This document shows, in pieces, positions 34,139 through 42,875 of a DNA stretch of 64,000 nt. The stretch covers positions 469,849 through 533,848 of the forward strand of contig NZ_LYCS01000002.1 of NCBI RefSeq assembly GCF_001659985.1, read 5' to 3'. The stretch is from Oceanobacillus sp. Castelsardo. GTDB lineage: Bacteria > Bacillota > Bacilli > Bacillales > Amphibacillaceae. A program made the translations under genes and the position numbers. The number at the start of each line of letters is the position of its first letter. Position 1 is the first letter of the stretch. Below the pieces are notes generated by a model. That model saw only the letters and a list, made by a program, of their open reading frames with translations. It made no database searches and had not been told where the DNA came from.

Positions 34139-34699
34139 TTATATATCAATCTCTTTAATCACTTTAGCCGGATTACCACCAACTACAACATTGTCCTGTA
34201 CATTTTTAGTAACTACTGCACCGGCTGCAACAACAACATTATTACCTATCGTTACTCCTGGACAAATTACCGCACTACCACCTATCCATACATTGTTCCC
34301 GATAGTAATCGGTTTTGCATATTCTATACCTGAGTTACGTTCGGTTGGATGAAGAGGATGTGTTGCAGTGTAAATTTGTACACTAGGTCCAAGCATGCAA
34401 TTATCCCCAAACCGTACTTCACATACATCTAGAATGGTGCAGTCAAAGTTTGCATAAAAGTTTTCACCTACGTGAATGTTATAACCATAATCAAATCTTA
34501 TATTGGGCTCCATATATAGGTTTTCTCCCGTTGAGCCAAGTAATTCCTTTAATAGAGTTGTTCGTTTTTCCCCTTCTGTTTCTAACGTTTGATTGTATAT
34601 TCTAACTTTGCACCTTGCATCCTTACGTTCCTTTAATAAAATTGGGTCAGCAGGATTATACATTTCACCAGCTATCATTTTTTCTTTTTCCGTTTTCAT
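34139..34699 (-). CDS. maa: Maltose O-acetyltransferase
   Basis: 186 residues. The N-terminal Maa domain ([19 protein letters not shown]) is followed by a left-handed beta helix of hexapeptide repeats ([20 protein letters not shown]). The catalytic His is in TATHPLHP. It acetylates sugars such as maltose and glucose with acetyl-CoA; the biological role is uncertain. GAAGGGG precedes the ATG. Monocistronic. Confidence 0.92.
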   Translation of the reverse strand: MKTEKEKMIAGEMYNPADPILLKERKDARCKVRIYNQTLETEGEKRTTLLKELLGSTGENLYMEPNIRFDYGYNIHVGENFYANFDCTILDVCEVRFGDNCMLGPSVQIYTATHPLHPTERNSGIEYAKPITIGNNVWIGGSAVICPGVTIGNNVVVAAGAVVTKNVQDNVVVGGNPAKVIKEIDI

Positions 34700-34903
34700 T
34701 TTTTAAAATCCCCTTCTTTCATACATCAATAGCTTGATTAAATAATATCATGAGATGAACTTGTTTTAATAGTTAATGAGGTACACTTTTATAAGTAAGC
34801 TGACATTGTGTTTTTTGCCAGTTAATCCTTCTTTGGTTTCTTTACTCCACACCTCCCCAATGATAAAGTAGAGAGTGGCATCTTGATGGAAGGGAAATTA
34901 ATT

Positions 34904-35770
34904 ATGAATACGTTAAAATGGAATAAAACAGTTACTGAATACCTTTATATTCTTATTGGCGCTACGATTGTTGGCTTAGCCTATAATATATTCTTTCTCC
35001 CCTCGAAACTTGCAGCCGGAGGAATATCTGGGGTTAGTACCATTCTTTTTGAAATGTATGCCTGGAGCCCAGCCATGACACAAGCGCTCATTAATATTCC
35101 CATCTTTTTTATCGGTTGGATTGCAATTGGAAAGGACTTTAGTTTGAAATCATTGGTTGGAACGTTTTGGGTTCCTTTTATTATCTTTCTTTCAACGGAT
35201 ATCCCGCTAACGGTTACCAACCCATTTCTGGGAGCTTTATATGGTGGGATTATACTTGGCGTGGGACTAGGAATCGTTTATAAGGGCAATGGCTCAACGG
35301 GTGGCACAGCTGCAATTGCGCAAATCGTGAAAAAGTTCACTGGGATTTCAAGCGGGTATTCTCAATTTATCGTGGATGGGCTTGTCGTAATTGGATCCAT
35401 AATTGTTTTTAACCTGGAGCTAACATTATTTGCCCTGTTAACGATTTACATTTGCGGAAAAGCAATTGATTTCGTACAATTACGCACATCCGCTACAAAA
35501 TTAATTCTAATTATTACAGAAGAAGAGGAAAAAATCCAAAACCTTATCCATAAAAGTATTGACCGTGGATTAACAAAGGTACGTTCTGTAGGGGGCTATA
35601 CAAATCAAGATAAAACGATGATTCTCTGTGTTACAGAACAACAGGAAGCAGTCCAGCTCAAAAAGCTACTACAAAAAGAGGTACCATCCACATTCGTCAT
35701 TTTCGTAAATGCATCTGAAATTTTGGGTCGTGGATTCTCACTCGATAAGTATTATGGTCAGAAGCTGTAG
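34904..35770 (+). CDS. YitT-family membrane protein (DUF2179)
   Basis: 288 residues: five or six membrane segments with YNIFFLPSKLAAGGISGVS and GNGSTGGTAAIAQIV motifs, then a cytosolic DUF2179 domain (about 205-288). The ATG at 34904 follows GGAAGGG; an ATG at 34883 precedes that site. The family is widespread in Bacillus in several copies; function is unknown. Confidence 0.9.
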   Translation: MNTLKWNKTVTEYLYILIGATIVGLAYNIFFLPSKLAAGGISGVSTILFEMYAWSPAMTQALINIPIFFIGWIAIGKDFSLKSLVGTFWVPFIIFLSTDIPLTVTNPFLGALYGGIILGVGLGIVYKGNGSTGGTAAIAQIVKKFTGISSGYSQFIVDGLVVIGSIIVFNLELTLFALLTIYICGKAIDFVQLRTSATKLILIITEEEEKIQNLIHKSIDRGLTKVRSVGGYTNQDKTMILCVTEQQEAVQLKKLLQKEVPSTFVIFVNASEILGRGFSLDKYYGQKL

Positions 35771-35823
35771 AATCTAATTTAAAATAACTGGATTTCGCTT
35801 TGGGAGATAAGGTGAAACTTCAA

Positions 35824-35856
35824 TCAGTGGGGGGTTTTCTTTTCATCCCCCACTGA
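35824..35856. terminator. Hairpin between yitT-like and uppS-like genes
   Basis: TCAGTGGGGG (35824-35833) pairs with CCCCCACTGA (35847-35856), with outer pairing GTGAAA/TTTCAC. It lies between convergent genes; no strong T tract. Confidence 0.6.
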
Positions 35857-35876
35857 ACGGATTTCACTTTATTATA

Positions 35877-36677
35877 TTACTTTCTGACCTTTTCATTTTT
35901 CTCCCTATATGAACTAACATATATTCCGCCATATCTTCTCTTTCGTTGCCGATATTCTTCCAATGCTTGTAGAAATTCCTTCTCTGAAAAGTCTGGCCAT
36001 AGTATATCAGTGAACCAGAACTCCGTATAAGCCAACTGCCATAGAAGGAAATTACTCAAGCGTTTTTCCCCGCCAGTGCGAATAAGCAGATCAGGCTCTG
36101 GCATACCAGCCGTGTATAAGTATCCTGAAAGTTGCTGTTCATCCAGTTCATCACAGGACAATTTCCCAGCATTTACATCCACAAGAATTTCTTTCACGGC
36201 ATTCAGAATCTCATTTCTACTTCCATAGTTGATCGCAATATTCAGTTGAAGCCCATCATTGTCCCGGGTACGGTCGATTGCATACTGGATGGCTTCACGT
36301 GTAGAGTCTGGAAGATTTCCTATATCCCCAATCGCCACCATACGCACATTATTGGATATAAGGTCAGACAAATAATGATGGAGAAACTCCTTAGGAAGTC
36401 TTAATAAAAAGTCTATCTCAATCTTAGGACGCTTCCAGTTTTCCGTAGAAAATGTATAGAGTGTTAGAACCTTCACCTTGTATTTGACTGCTGCCTTGAC
36501 AGCTTTTACAACGGCAGCTACCCCTTCATTGTGACCAGCAACTCTCGGCATGCCCCGCTTCTGGGCCCAGCGACCATTTCCATCCATAATGATAGCGACA
36601 TGATCAGGCATTTTACCTTCCGTATAATGGGAGGATTCTTTTGGTTTTATATTGAAAAAAGGAATTTTCATAAACAT
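35877..36677 (-). CDS. Isoprenyl transferase, UppS-like (probable second copy)
   Basis: 266 residues of the cis-prenyltransferase family, which makes undecaprenyl or shorter polyprenyl diphosphate from farnesyl and isopentenyl diphosphate. Motifs: HVAIIMDGNGRWA (diphosphate-binding Asp), YTFSTENWKRP, RTGGEKRLSNFLLWQLAYTE. ATG at 36677 after AAGGG; earlier in-frame starts lack a site. The housekeeping uppS normally lies with frr and cdsA; this isolated gene is more likely an additional enzyme. Confidence 0.9.
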   Translation of the reverse strand: MFMKIPFFNIKPKESSHYTEGKMPDHVAIIMDGNGRWAQKRGMPRVAGHNEGVAAVVKAVKAAVKYKVKVLTLYTFSTENWKRPKIEIDFLLRLPKEFLHHYLSDLISNNVRMVAIGDIGNLPDSTREAIQYAIDRTRDNDGLQLNIAINYGSRNEILNAVKEILVDVNAGKLSCDELDEQQLSGYLYTAGMPEPDLLIRTGGEKRLSNFLLWQLAYTEFWFTDILWPDFSEKEFLQALEEYRQRKRRYGGIYVSSYREKNEKVRK

Positions 36678-36773
36678 GTTTTTTCCCTTCATAATATTGT
36701 TTTCTCTAACTACTCTCAGCATTGTCCGGGAATGAAGACAGAATGGAACATTATTAGATCACTTATCATCCCT

Positions 36774-37189
36774 ATGAGTGCCGGTACGAAGATAGTTCCA
36801 CTTCATTCCGCTACTCATCATGTCTATGAGTGGCGGTATAAAGATAGTTCCACCTCATTCCGCTACTCATCATGTCTATGAGTGGCGGTATAAAGATAGT
36901 TCCACCTCATTCCGCAACTCATCATGCCTATGAGTGCCGGTACGAAAATAATTCCACTTCATTCCGCTACTCATCATGTCTATGAGTGGCGGTATAAAGA
37001 TAGTTCCACCTCATTCCGCAACTCATCATGCCTATGAGTGCCGGTACGAAAATAATTCCACTTCATTCTGCTACTCATCATGTCTATGAGTGGCGGTACG
37101 AAAATAATTCCACTTCACTCCGCTACTCATCATGACTATGAGTGCCGGTACGAGGATAAACCCAGCCCATTCCGTCACTCACCAAGGCT
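36774..37189. repeat. 52-bp tandem repeat, eight copies
   Basis: Copies begin ATGAGT at 36774, 36826, 36878, 36930, 36982, 37034, 37086 and 37138, a strict 52-bp period. Each unit carries ATGAGTGGCGG near its start and CCGCTACTCAT near its end, so every copy can fold into a hairpin. Variants alternate between GGCGGTATAAAG and GCCGGTACGAA forms. 52 is not a multiple of three, and no gene spans it. Confidence 0.95.
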
Positions 37190-37292
37190 AACAGAGAAGA
37201 ATCCGCATCATTTGAGCATTCATCAAGGAGTTTTTGAATAGAATCATTTGTCGCCTTCTGAACTCCATATTGCAATTAAAATGGACCAGTCT

Positions 37293-38117
37293 CTACCCTC
37301 GAAGAATTTTCCCTTTCACCTGTTTCAAGGTTGCCACAATAAGAAAGCTAACAATCACTAATAAGACCCATGAACTCACCTTTCCTAAATGAACGAGACT
37401 CCAAGCATCCGCTTGGTTTGGATATTCCCATGCACCAAAGAATGTTGCGATATTTTCGGCTATCCAAATAAAAAATCCGATGAGAACAAAAGAAAGTGCG
37501 ATGGGCATACGATAACAAGTCCCACCAACCTCGTAGGTGACCCAAGATTTCCAAAAAACAATCATGACAAGTCCGGCTAACCAATAACGGATATCTATCC
37601 AATAATGATGGGTGAAAAAGTTTAAGTAAATCGCAGCTGCAAGAGGAACAACCATAAAAAAAGGTGGCCACTTAACCAGATCAATTTTTAATCTTCTCCA
37701 TGCCTGACAAAGATAACTCACAACACTTGCATACATGAATCCGCTGTATAATGGAACTCCGAAAACTTTGAAATACCCTTCCTCGGGATAAGCCCAGGAG
37801 CCCATATGTACTTTGAATATTTCTAGTGCAAGTCCGATCAAGTGAAACAAGGTAATAACCTTTAATTCATCACGTGTCTCCAGTCCAGAACGCACCATCC
37901 AAATTTGCATCAAAAGAAAAATAAGGAGTAACCAATCATAACGGGGTAAAAATGGTAATGGAATCATTTGTGTAATCGCCAAAGAAGAAAATATAACAAC
38001 AGGAAACAAACACGATAAGGCCTGCTCCCAACCAAATCGAACGAGTTGTTGGAATGCTCCAAGGATTTGTGCCTTGAACGTTTTTTTCTGAGTATTATTT
38101 TGAATGGTTATATTCAT
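37293..38117 (-). CDS. DUF817-family membrane protein (YoaT-like)
   Basis: 274 residues, about eight membrane segments, with characteristic motifs GLETRDELKVITLFHLIGLALE, PLYSGFMYASVVSY and FFGAWEYPNQADAW. It matches B. subtilis YoaT, of unknown function. GGAGGGGAG precedes the ATG. It begins 39 bp after the small XRE gene, so it may be the third gene of the DUF2975-XRE-DUF817 cluster. Confidence 0.88.
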   Translation of the reverse strand: MNITIQNNTQKKTFKAQILGAFQQLVRFGWEQALSCLFPVVIFSSLAITQMIPLPFLPRYDWLLLIFLLMQIWMVRSGLETRDELKVITLFHLIGLALEIFKVHMGSWAYPEEGYFKVFGVPLYSGFMYASVVSYLCQAWRRLKIDLVKWPPFFMVVPLAAAIYLNFFTHHYWIDIRYWLAGLVMIVFWKSWVTYEVGGTCYRMPIALSFVLIGFFIWIAENIATFFGAWEYPNQADAWSLVHLGKVSSWVLLVIVSFLIVATLKQVKGKILRG

Positions 38118-38156
38118 AGGTAACTCCCCTCCTTTTCCTTTCCGGTGACTGATCTA

Positions 38157-38378
38157 TTATCCTTCTGTTTCTTCATCACTTTTGTATTCTAAAATATCCC
38201 CTGGTTGGCAATCCAATGCCCTACAAATTGCCTCCAAAGTGGAAAAACGAACCGCTTTTGCCTTGCCATTTTTCAATATTGAAAGGTTTGCCATTGTTAT
38301 TCCGACTTTCTCCGATAGTTCTGTGACGCTCATTTTCCTTTTTGCTAACATTACATCAATATTAATTATTATCGCCAT
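38157..38378 (-). CDS. XRE-family small regulator (YozG-like)
   Basis: 73 residues. MAIIINIDVMLAKRKMSVTE, then LSEKVGITMANLSILKNGKAKAVRFSTLEAIC is the Cro/CI helix-turn-helix of the YozG type, ending CQPGDILEY. ATG at 38378 follows GAGGTG. It starts ten bases after the stop of a DUF2975 gene, the usual partner. Confidence 0.92.
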   Translation of the reverse strand: MAIIINIDVMLAKRKMSVTELSEKVGITMANLSILKNGKAKAVRFSTLEAICRALDCQPGDILEYKSDEETEG

Positions 38379-38388
38379 ACTACTCACC

Positions 38389-38865
38389 TCAAACCGTTAA
38401 TTCATTTTCAGATTGGATATCAATTGCTTCTTTTAATAGTTTTTGAAGAACAGCAGCGAATACAGCGATTACTACGGAAGCAAAAATAGGGAGCATCCCA
38501 ATAATGATAAGACCTGGAGCATCATCTAGCTCTGCTACGACATAAACAAAAGGCAAAATGACCACATATAAACCACTAATTGTAATTGCACAGAATTTGA
38601 TGTTTTTTAAAGCCTTAACAGACAGTTCAGAGAAGGCTTGGCTCCTATCAATATAGCTTAAAAGTTTAAAAGCCTGAGACAATGCAATGAAATATGGTAT
38701 GACCGTTACATATATACAAATTACAATCGGATATAGTATATGGGCATAATCGGGATTGGCCGGATTATTAGTTAACCAAGTTAGACCAAATATGCCCAAA
38801 GCTAGAACTGGTATTCCCAGAAGAAAAACAGCTATTTTTAAAAAGAATGTTGAAACTTGCTTCAT
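38389..38865 (-). CDS. DUF2975-family membrane protein
   Basis: 158 residues with four membrane segments (for example LKIAVFLLGIPVLALGIFGL and FCAITISGLYVVILPFVYVV). The family is normally encoded next to a YozG-type regulator, as here. The ATG at 38865 follows GAGGTG. Function unknown; the pair may form a membrane-linked regulatory switch. Confidence 0.85.
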   Translation of the reverse strand: MKQVSTFFLKIAVFLLGIPVLALGIFGLTWLTNNPANPDYAHILYPIVICIYVTVIPYFIALSQAFKLLSYIDRSQAFSELSVKALKNIKFCAITISGLYVVILPFVYVVAELDDAPGLIIIGMLPIFASVVIAVFAAVLQKLLKEAIDIQSENELTV

Positions 38866-39034
38866 AATAAACACCTCGCTAAATTATTTCCAAATTGATA
38901 TTAACACGTTATTTATCGTTTTACAATAAATAATTATTGAATAAAATTATATTTATATTGTAATTAGATTACTTTTTTATTTTGAGTGAAAGACATTCCT
39001 TCTTATTACGATGTAGTTATTCTTAGTGCACGAG

Positions 39035-39069
39035 AAAAAGCCCTACAGTTCATAACCACTGTACGGCTT
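39035..39069 (-). terminator. Terminator after the GNAT gene
   Basis: AAGCC..ACAGT (39038-39049) pairs with ACTGT..GGCTT (39058-39069), followed by TTTCTC on the minus strand. Confidence 0.7.
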
Positions 39070-39120
39070 ATAATTATTGTTGGTGGGCCAAATTCTAGAA
39101 ATGAGGGCGATGCTCCATCT

Positions 39121-39600
39121 CTAGGTTAATTCTTTTATATACCACGAATCCATAGCACCATGCTCAGAACCATCTAAAGGTTTTTCCAGTTGTTTAAAAC
39201 CTAACTTACTGTAAAGAAGATTAGCTGTTTTGAGTTTCTCTAATGTTTCTAAGTAACAGTACGAATAGTGCTCTTTAGCAAAATTAAGTGCTACTTTCAT
39301 CAGTTCCTTCGATAATCCTTTTCCTTGTGCTTCAGGTGTAATGTATAGTTTTTGTAGCTCACATATCCCTTCCTTTTGGCCAAATGGTGCGATACCGACA
39401 CCACCTACCACTTCATCCTGTTCATTTACCACTACCCAATAGTTCGCATTGGCTTGATTTTTGTAAAACTGTGCTAACCTACTCAGTTCGGGGTCAAAAT
39501 ACGCTGTTCCAGGAATGTTTAATTCAAATGATTCCAAGGAGCGTTTAATAATATGCTCCATTGTTTGATTATCCTTTTCTTCGATTTCGCGAATATACAC
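39121..39600 (-). CDS. GNAT-family N-acetyltransferase
   Basis: 159 residues. The acetyl-CoA site reads LYITPEAQGKGLSKELM (about 91-107, R/Q-x-x-G-x-G/A type), with the C-terminal motif LYSKLGFKQLEKPL. GTG start at 39600, eight bases from GGAGG. The substrate is unknown. Monocistronic. Confidence 0.9.
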   Translation of the reverse strand: MYIREIEEKDNQTMEHIIKRSLESFELNIPGTAYFDPELSRLAQFYKNQANANYWVVVNEQDEVVGGVGIAPFGQKEGICELQKLYITPEAQGKGLSKELMKVALNFAKEHYSYCYLETLEKLKTANLLYSKLGFKQLEKPLDGSEHGAMDSWYIKELT

Positions 39601-39720
39601 GGTATTATCCTCCCTATCACATACCTTTATACAAGTAATAGTAGCATATTGGAAAAGGTATTTTAACAGAATCCTCTACAATTCTAATCAAAAAGTACTG
39701 GATAATTTGTATGAAAATTC

Positions 39721-39779
39721 TTTATAAACGATTAACTTTCTATTAACTCTCTATCAATATTTGTCTATTAAACTATAAA
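39721..39779 (+). promoter_or_regulatory. PHO box and -10 of the alkaline phosphatase gene
   Basis: TTTATA (39721), TTAACT (39732), TTAACT (39743) and TCAATA (39754) repeat at exactly 11-bp intervals, matching the TT(A/C)ACA-type repeats bound by PhoP in Bacillus. TATAAA at 39774-39779 fits a -10. Induction by phosphate starvation is expected. Confidence 0.75.
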
Positions 39780-39811
39780 TGTAATAGATTTTGGAAAAGG
39801 AGAGATAAAAA

Positions 39812-41158
39812 ATGTTTAAAAAACTAGGCACTATAGCATTAAGTGGGGCTCTTGTATTTTCCGGTCTAAGCTTGGGGACAGCAGATGCCGCAAAACCAGA
39901 AAATGCTGGGAAAGGGAAAGGAAATGGAGATAATGGAAAAGTAGAAAATGTGATATATATGATTCCAGATGGTTTTAGTAGTGATTATGCTGCGAATTAT
40001 CGTGTGTTCAAAGGCGAAGATGCCATTTGGGATAGCCATTTAAAAGGGATGTATACAACGAATTCAGCGAACTCTGACATTACTGATTCTGCAGCTGCTG
40101 GTACAGCGATGGCAACGGGGACCAAAACAAATAATGGTGTAATTGGACTTGATACGGATGGTAATAAAATTGAATCGATTCTAGAAGCCGCTGAAAAAGA
40201 TGGCAGATCATCAGGATTAGTAGCCACTTCAACGGTTACCCATGCTACTCCTGCCTCATTTGCTGCACATGTGGATGACAGGAATAAGGAAACAGAAATT
40301 GCAAAACAATTTATTGAAAGTGATGTAGATGTCATCCTTGGTGGCGGAAAAAATAACTTTCTACCAGCCTCTGAAGGGGGAAAACAAGAAGAACTTAATC
40401 TACTAGCTCAAGCGGAAGAACAAGGTTTTCAATTGGTAGAGACTCGTGATGAATTAACAAATGTAAAAGATTTAAATGTGGAAGATGGAGATAGATTACT
40501 AGGTTTATTTGCCGATGAGGCTCTTGCACCTGAATTACATCGCGGTGATACAAATGAACCTAGTATTGCGGAAATGACAGAGAAAGCAATAGATGTTTTA
40601 GATGAAGATAAAGATGGCTTTTTCCTAGTTGTGGAAGGTAGCCAAATTGACTGGGCAGGACATGCTAATGATTCTGCTTGGGCTATGTCAGATGTAGCAG
40701 CTTTTGAAGAAGCGGTTGAAAAAGCAATCGAATTTGCTAAAAAGGATGGAAAGACTTTAGTTGTAGTTGGTGGTGACCATGATACAGGTGGAATGACTAC
40801 TGGAGCAAATGGATCTATGGACTTGAATGCCGATGTATTAAAAAATGTGAAAGCTACAGGAGATTCCATGGCTAGTCAGTTAAACGAAGAACGCTCGAAT
40901 ATTCGTGAAGTAGTAGAAGGGCATACTGGACTTACTTTATCCGAACAACAAGTCCAAACTATTCAAGATGCAGAGGATACTGCCCTAGCAATTAATACTG
41001 TCATAAGTGAACATGCAAGTGTTGGTTGGACAAGCACCAATCATACTGGTGTAGATATCCCGCTTTATGTATATGGACCTCAATCACAAAAATTTGTAGG
41101 ATTCCATGATAATACGGATTTACCAAAAATGATTGCAGAAACGATGAAATTAAAATAG
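39812..41158 (+). CDS. phoA: Secreted alkaline phosphatase
   Basis: 448 residues. A signal peptide ends near TADAAKP (about residue 26). Zn/Mg site residues: Asp53 in IPDG, nucleophile Ser93 in ITDSAAAGTAMATG, THATPASFAAH, EGSQIDWAGHAND, GDHDTGG and TSTNHTG near the C-terminus. It releases phosphate from monoesters outside the cell. GGAGAG precedes the ATG. The PHO box at 39721-39759 supports PhoPR control. Confidence 0.95.
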   Translation: MFKKLGTIALSGALVFSGLSLGTADAAKPENAGKGKGNGDNGKVENVIYMIPDGFSSDYAANYRVFKGEDAIWDSHLKGMYTTNSANSDITDSAAAGTAMATGTKTNNGVIGLDTDGNKIESILEAAEKDGRSSGLVATSTVTHATPASFAAHVDDRNKETEIAKQFIESDVDVILGGGKNNFLPASEGGKQEELNLLAQAEEQGFQLVETRDELTNVKDLNVEDGDRLLGLFADEALAPELHRGDTNEPSIAEMTEKAIDVLDEDKDGFFLVVEGSQIDWAGHANDSAWAMSDVAAFEEAVEKAIEFAKKDGKTLVVVGGDHDTGGMTTGANGSMDLNADVLKNVKATGDSMASQLNEERSNIREVVEGHTGLTLSEQQVQTIQDAEDTALAINTVISEHASVGWTSTNHTGVDIPLYVYGPQSQKFVGFHDNTDLPKMIAETMKLK

Positions 41159-41171
41159 GAAGAATTCCATA

Positions 41172-41218
41172 AACAGCGCCCCACATGTTAGATGATATCT
41201 ATCATGTGGGGCGCTGTT
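41172..41218 (+). terminator. Hairpin after phoA
   Basis: A 14-bp stem CAGCGCCCCACATG (41174-41187) pairs with 41203-41216. The T tract is short (TTACC). The remaining gap to 41426 has no clear gene. Confidence 0.65.
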
Positions 41219-41426
41219 ACCATATCACTTATCCTATCATTCGTTAATTGTACCGCTTCATTTAATACTTGTTGGACTAAATCCATTAATCACATCACTT
41301 AATTCGATACTATAATCTATTAATCCAGTATTAATGCAACTTGCTAAACCTCTCGTACATTCCTTAAAATAATAAACAGGGAAACGGAAATTTAACTCTA
41401 ACTCTCTGCTTTCCTATCTTTTTTTA

Positions 41427-41606
41427 CTATTTTTCAAAATCCTCATCTACTAAAGGTTTCCCATCTTGGTCCACCATAACGGTTAACCCACTTCCAGCAC
41501 CGGTATGATTTAACATATACAGGACACCTGTCTCATTATCACGAATAATTCTAAATTGCTCTAGCGTTCCCTGAGTATAAATAACTTCAAAACGTTTTTT
41601 ATTCAT
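41427..41606 (-). CDS. DUF6440-type small protein (59 aa)
   Basis: 59 residues: KRFEVIYTQGTLEQFRIIRD, NETGVLYMLNHTGAGSG and LTVMVDQDGKPL. This pattern (DNETGV-Y---GY/TG-G-T-L-D--GKP) matches DUF6440 small proteins of unknown function found in many Firmicutes and phages. GGGGGAG precedes the ATG. It lies 68 bp downstream of the gene at 41675-41959, on the same strand. Confidence 0.75.
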   Translation of the reverse strand: MNKKRFEVIYTQGTLEQFRIIRDNETGVLYMLNHTGAGSGLTVMVDQDGKPLVDEDFEK

Positions 41607-41674
41607 TATTCTACTCCCCCTCTATACTTCTTATATACAAATCGAATTGATAAACAATGCATTACAAAGAAGAA

Positions 41675-41959
41675 TTACTTATCTTCCATTTTTAATTTAT
41701 CGATATAGTTCTTTCCTTCAATCAATGAAAGACCTAAACTTTCCCTTGCTTTTTTAACAGCTTTTACATCTTTTCCTTCTCTAATTAGTTTACGCAAATC
41801 ATCATTTACTGGAGGTTCAGATCCTTCCGATAAATTTGCTAATTGATCTAAACTGTATTGTATAGTCTTTATACGACCTTCTAACCGAACTACCTTCATC
41901 AACAAAGAAATGACTATAAATACTATTAGAAAAGTTATACTTAATATCGTGTACTCCAT
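41675..41959 (-). CDS. Membrane-anchored protein with ribosomal L7/L12 C-terminal-like domain
   Basis: 94 residues: an N-terminal membrane helix (ILSITFLIVFIVISLLMKVV), a short coil, and a C-terminal region GKDVKAVKKARESLGLSLIEG, then KNYIDKL. That region closely follows the L7/L12 C-terminal pattern K-x-KAV-ARE--GL-L-EAK. AAGGAAGG precedes the ATG. It is probably not ribosomal; such domains also occur in small membrane proteins of unknown role. Confidence 0.7.
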   Translation of the reverse strand: MEYTILSITFLIVFIVISLLMKVVRLEGRIKTIQYSLDQLANLSEGSEPPVNDDLRKLIREGKDVKAVKKARESLGLSLIEGKNYIDKLKMEDK

Positions 41960-42056
41960 TTATTTACATCCTTCCTTTTTACTACTACTTTTTATACGAA
42001 TACTTGATGAAAAAGTTTCACCTTCACCTCTCCCTTCTGTTACAAATATTACTTAG

Positions 42057-42317
42057 TGTTTACTTACGAAAGGAACCAAAAAAGAAGATGCGGAAGATAT
42101 CATTCACAACACCTTTTACAAAGTGTACACACTGCTAGACAATCTGACAGATAGTAACATACGTCCATGGTTCTTTAGTTACCGGAGAATGTTTGAAAAC
42201 TATCTCTTAAAACACAATATCGACGTCTTTCAAACTATGGAATTATGGAGTATAGAAGCAATCAAAAAGATTGTAATGAATAGAGTGGTTATCACCAGCA
42301 GTAGAAACTTGTGTTGA
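42057..42317 (+). pseudogene. ECF sigma-factor fragment
   Basis: The frame TKGTKKEDAEDIIHNTFYKV, then YTLLDNLTDSNIRPWFF is sigma-70 region 2 of an ECF-type factor (DAED core recognition helix, then the aromatic -10 melting region). The N-terminal half is missing (in-frame stop at 42054) and the sequence after PWFF no longer resembles region 2.4 or 4. There is no start codon with a ribosome binding site. Interpreted as a degraded gene. Confidence 0.5.
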
Positions 42318-42366
42318 ATACGACTAGTGGGCTAAATAAAATAATAGAATCAGCCAGTCAAAACTA

Positions 42367-42396
42367 AAAGCCAAATTCACTAAATTTGACTTTTTT
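42367..42396. terminator. Hairpin terminator
   Basis: CAAATT (42372-42377) and AATTTG (42383-42388) form a short stem with T runs on both sides, after the gene at 42420-42875. Confidence 0.5.
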
Positions 42397-42419
42397 CAAA
42401 TTGCTTATTCAAACTCTCA

Positions 42420-42875
42420 TTATAACAATTCCTTATTTTTATGATAGGAACGCCTTAACGAAATGTAATTAGTGATAAACGATATAAAACCAACACTTAT
42501 TAATAATCCTAACATTCCTGTCCAATCACTTCGATCACCTGGTATACCTACAAAAATTAGGTAAAGCAGCAAATAAATAAAAGCAAAACTACATGTTCTA
42601 CTATAGATATTTTTTATCTCTTTCTTGTAAGAATGTTCTGTTGCAATATCTGTATATTCCATGCCAGATATTACATACCTTCCCGTTACATAAAAGAGAA
42701 ATATAGCTATTGCCAGTAATAGTGCAGTTCCAACGTTAATAGTAAAAAAATAAGTACAGATTATCATGATAAGGAGAGAAAGGAAAAGAATTATCGCTCC
42801 TTCTGAAAAAAAATACAACATCTTTTTTTCCTTATACTCATCATCTGGCAATAAAAAGGATATCCAAGATTTCAT
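42420..42875 (-). CDS. Four-helix membrane protein paired with an XRE regulator
   Basis: 151 residues with four membrane segments (IILFLSLLIMIICTYFF, ALLLAIAIFLFYVTG, FAFIYLLLYLIFVGIP, MLGLLISVGFISFI). The ATG at 42875 overlaps the regulator stop (ATGA). Same architecture as 29923-30542, though the sequences differ. Function unknown. Confidence 0.8.
   Translation of the reverse strand: MKSWISFLLPDDEYKEKKMLYFFSEGAIILFLSLLIMIICTYFFTINVGTALLLAIAIFLFYVTGRYVISGMEYTDIATEHSYKKEIKNIYSRTCSFAFIYLLLYLIFVGIPGDRSDWTGMLGLLISVGFISFITNYISLRRSYHKNKELL

Noticed and set aside
35812..35856. Riboswitch or attenuator for the UppS-like gene
   Set aside because: The hairpin lies downstream of both convergent genes, so it fits a terminator or repeat.
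36531..36881. 116-codon plus-strand frame overlapping the UppS-like gene and the tandem array
   Set aside because: It is antisense to a clear enzyme gene, lacks a ribosome binding site and runs into a 52-bp array that is not in phase with codons.
41180..41420. Minus-strand frame (FRFPVYYFKECTRGLASCIN, then TGLIDYSIELSDVING) possibly continuing after a one-base frameshift
   Set aside because: No start codon or ribosome binding site, and the continued frame overlaps the phoA hairpin; kept only as a possible relic.
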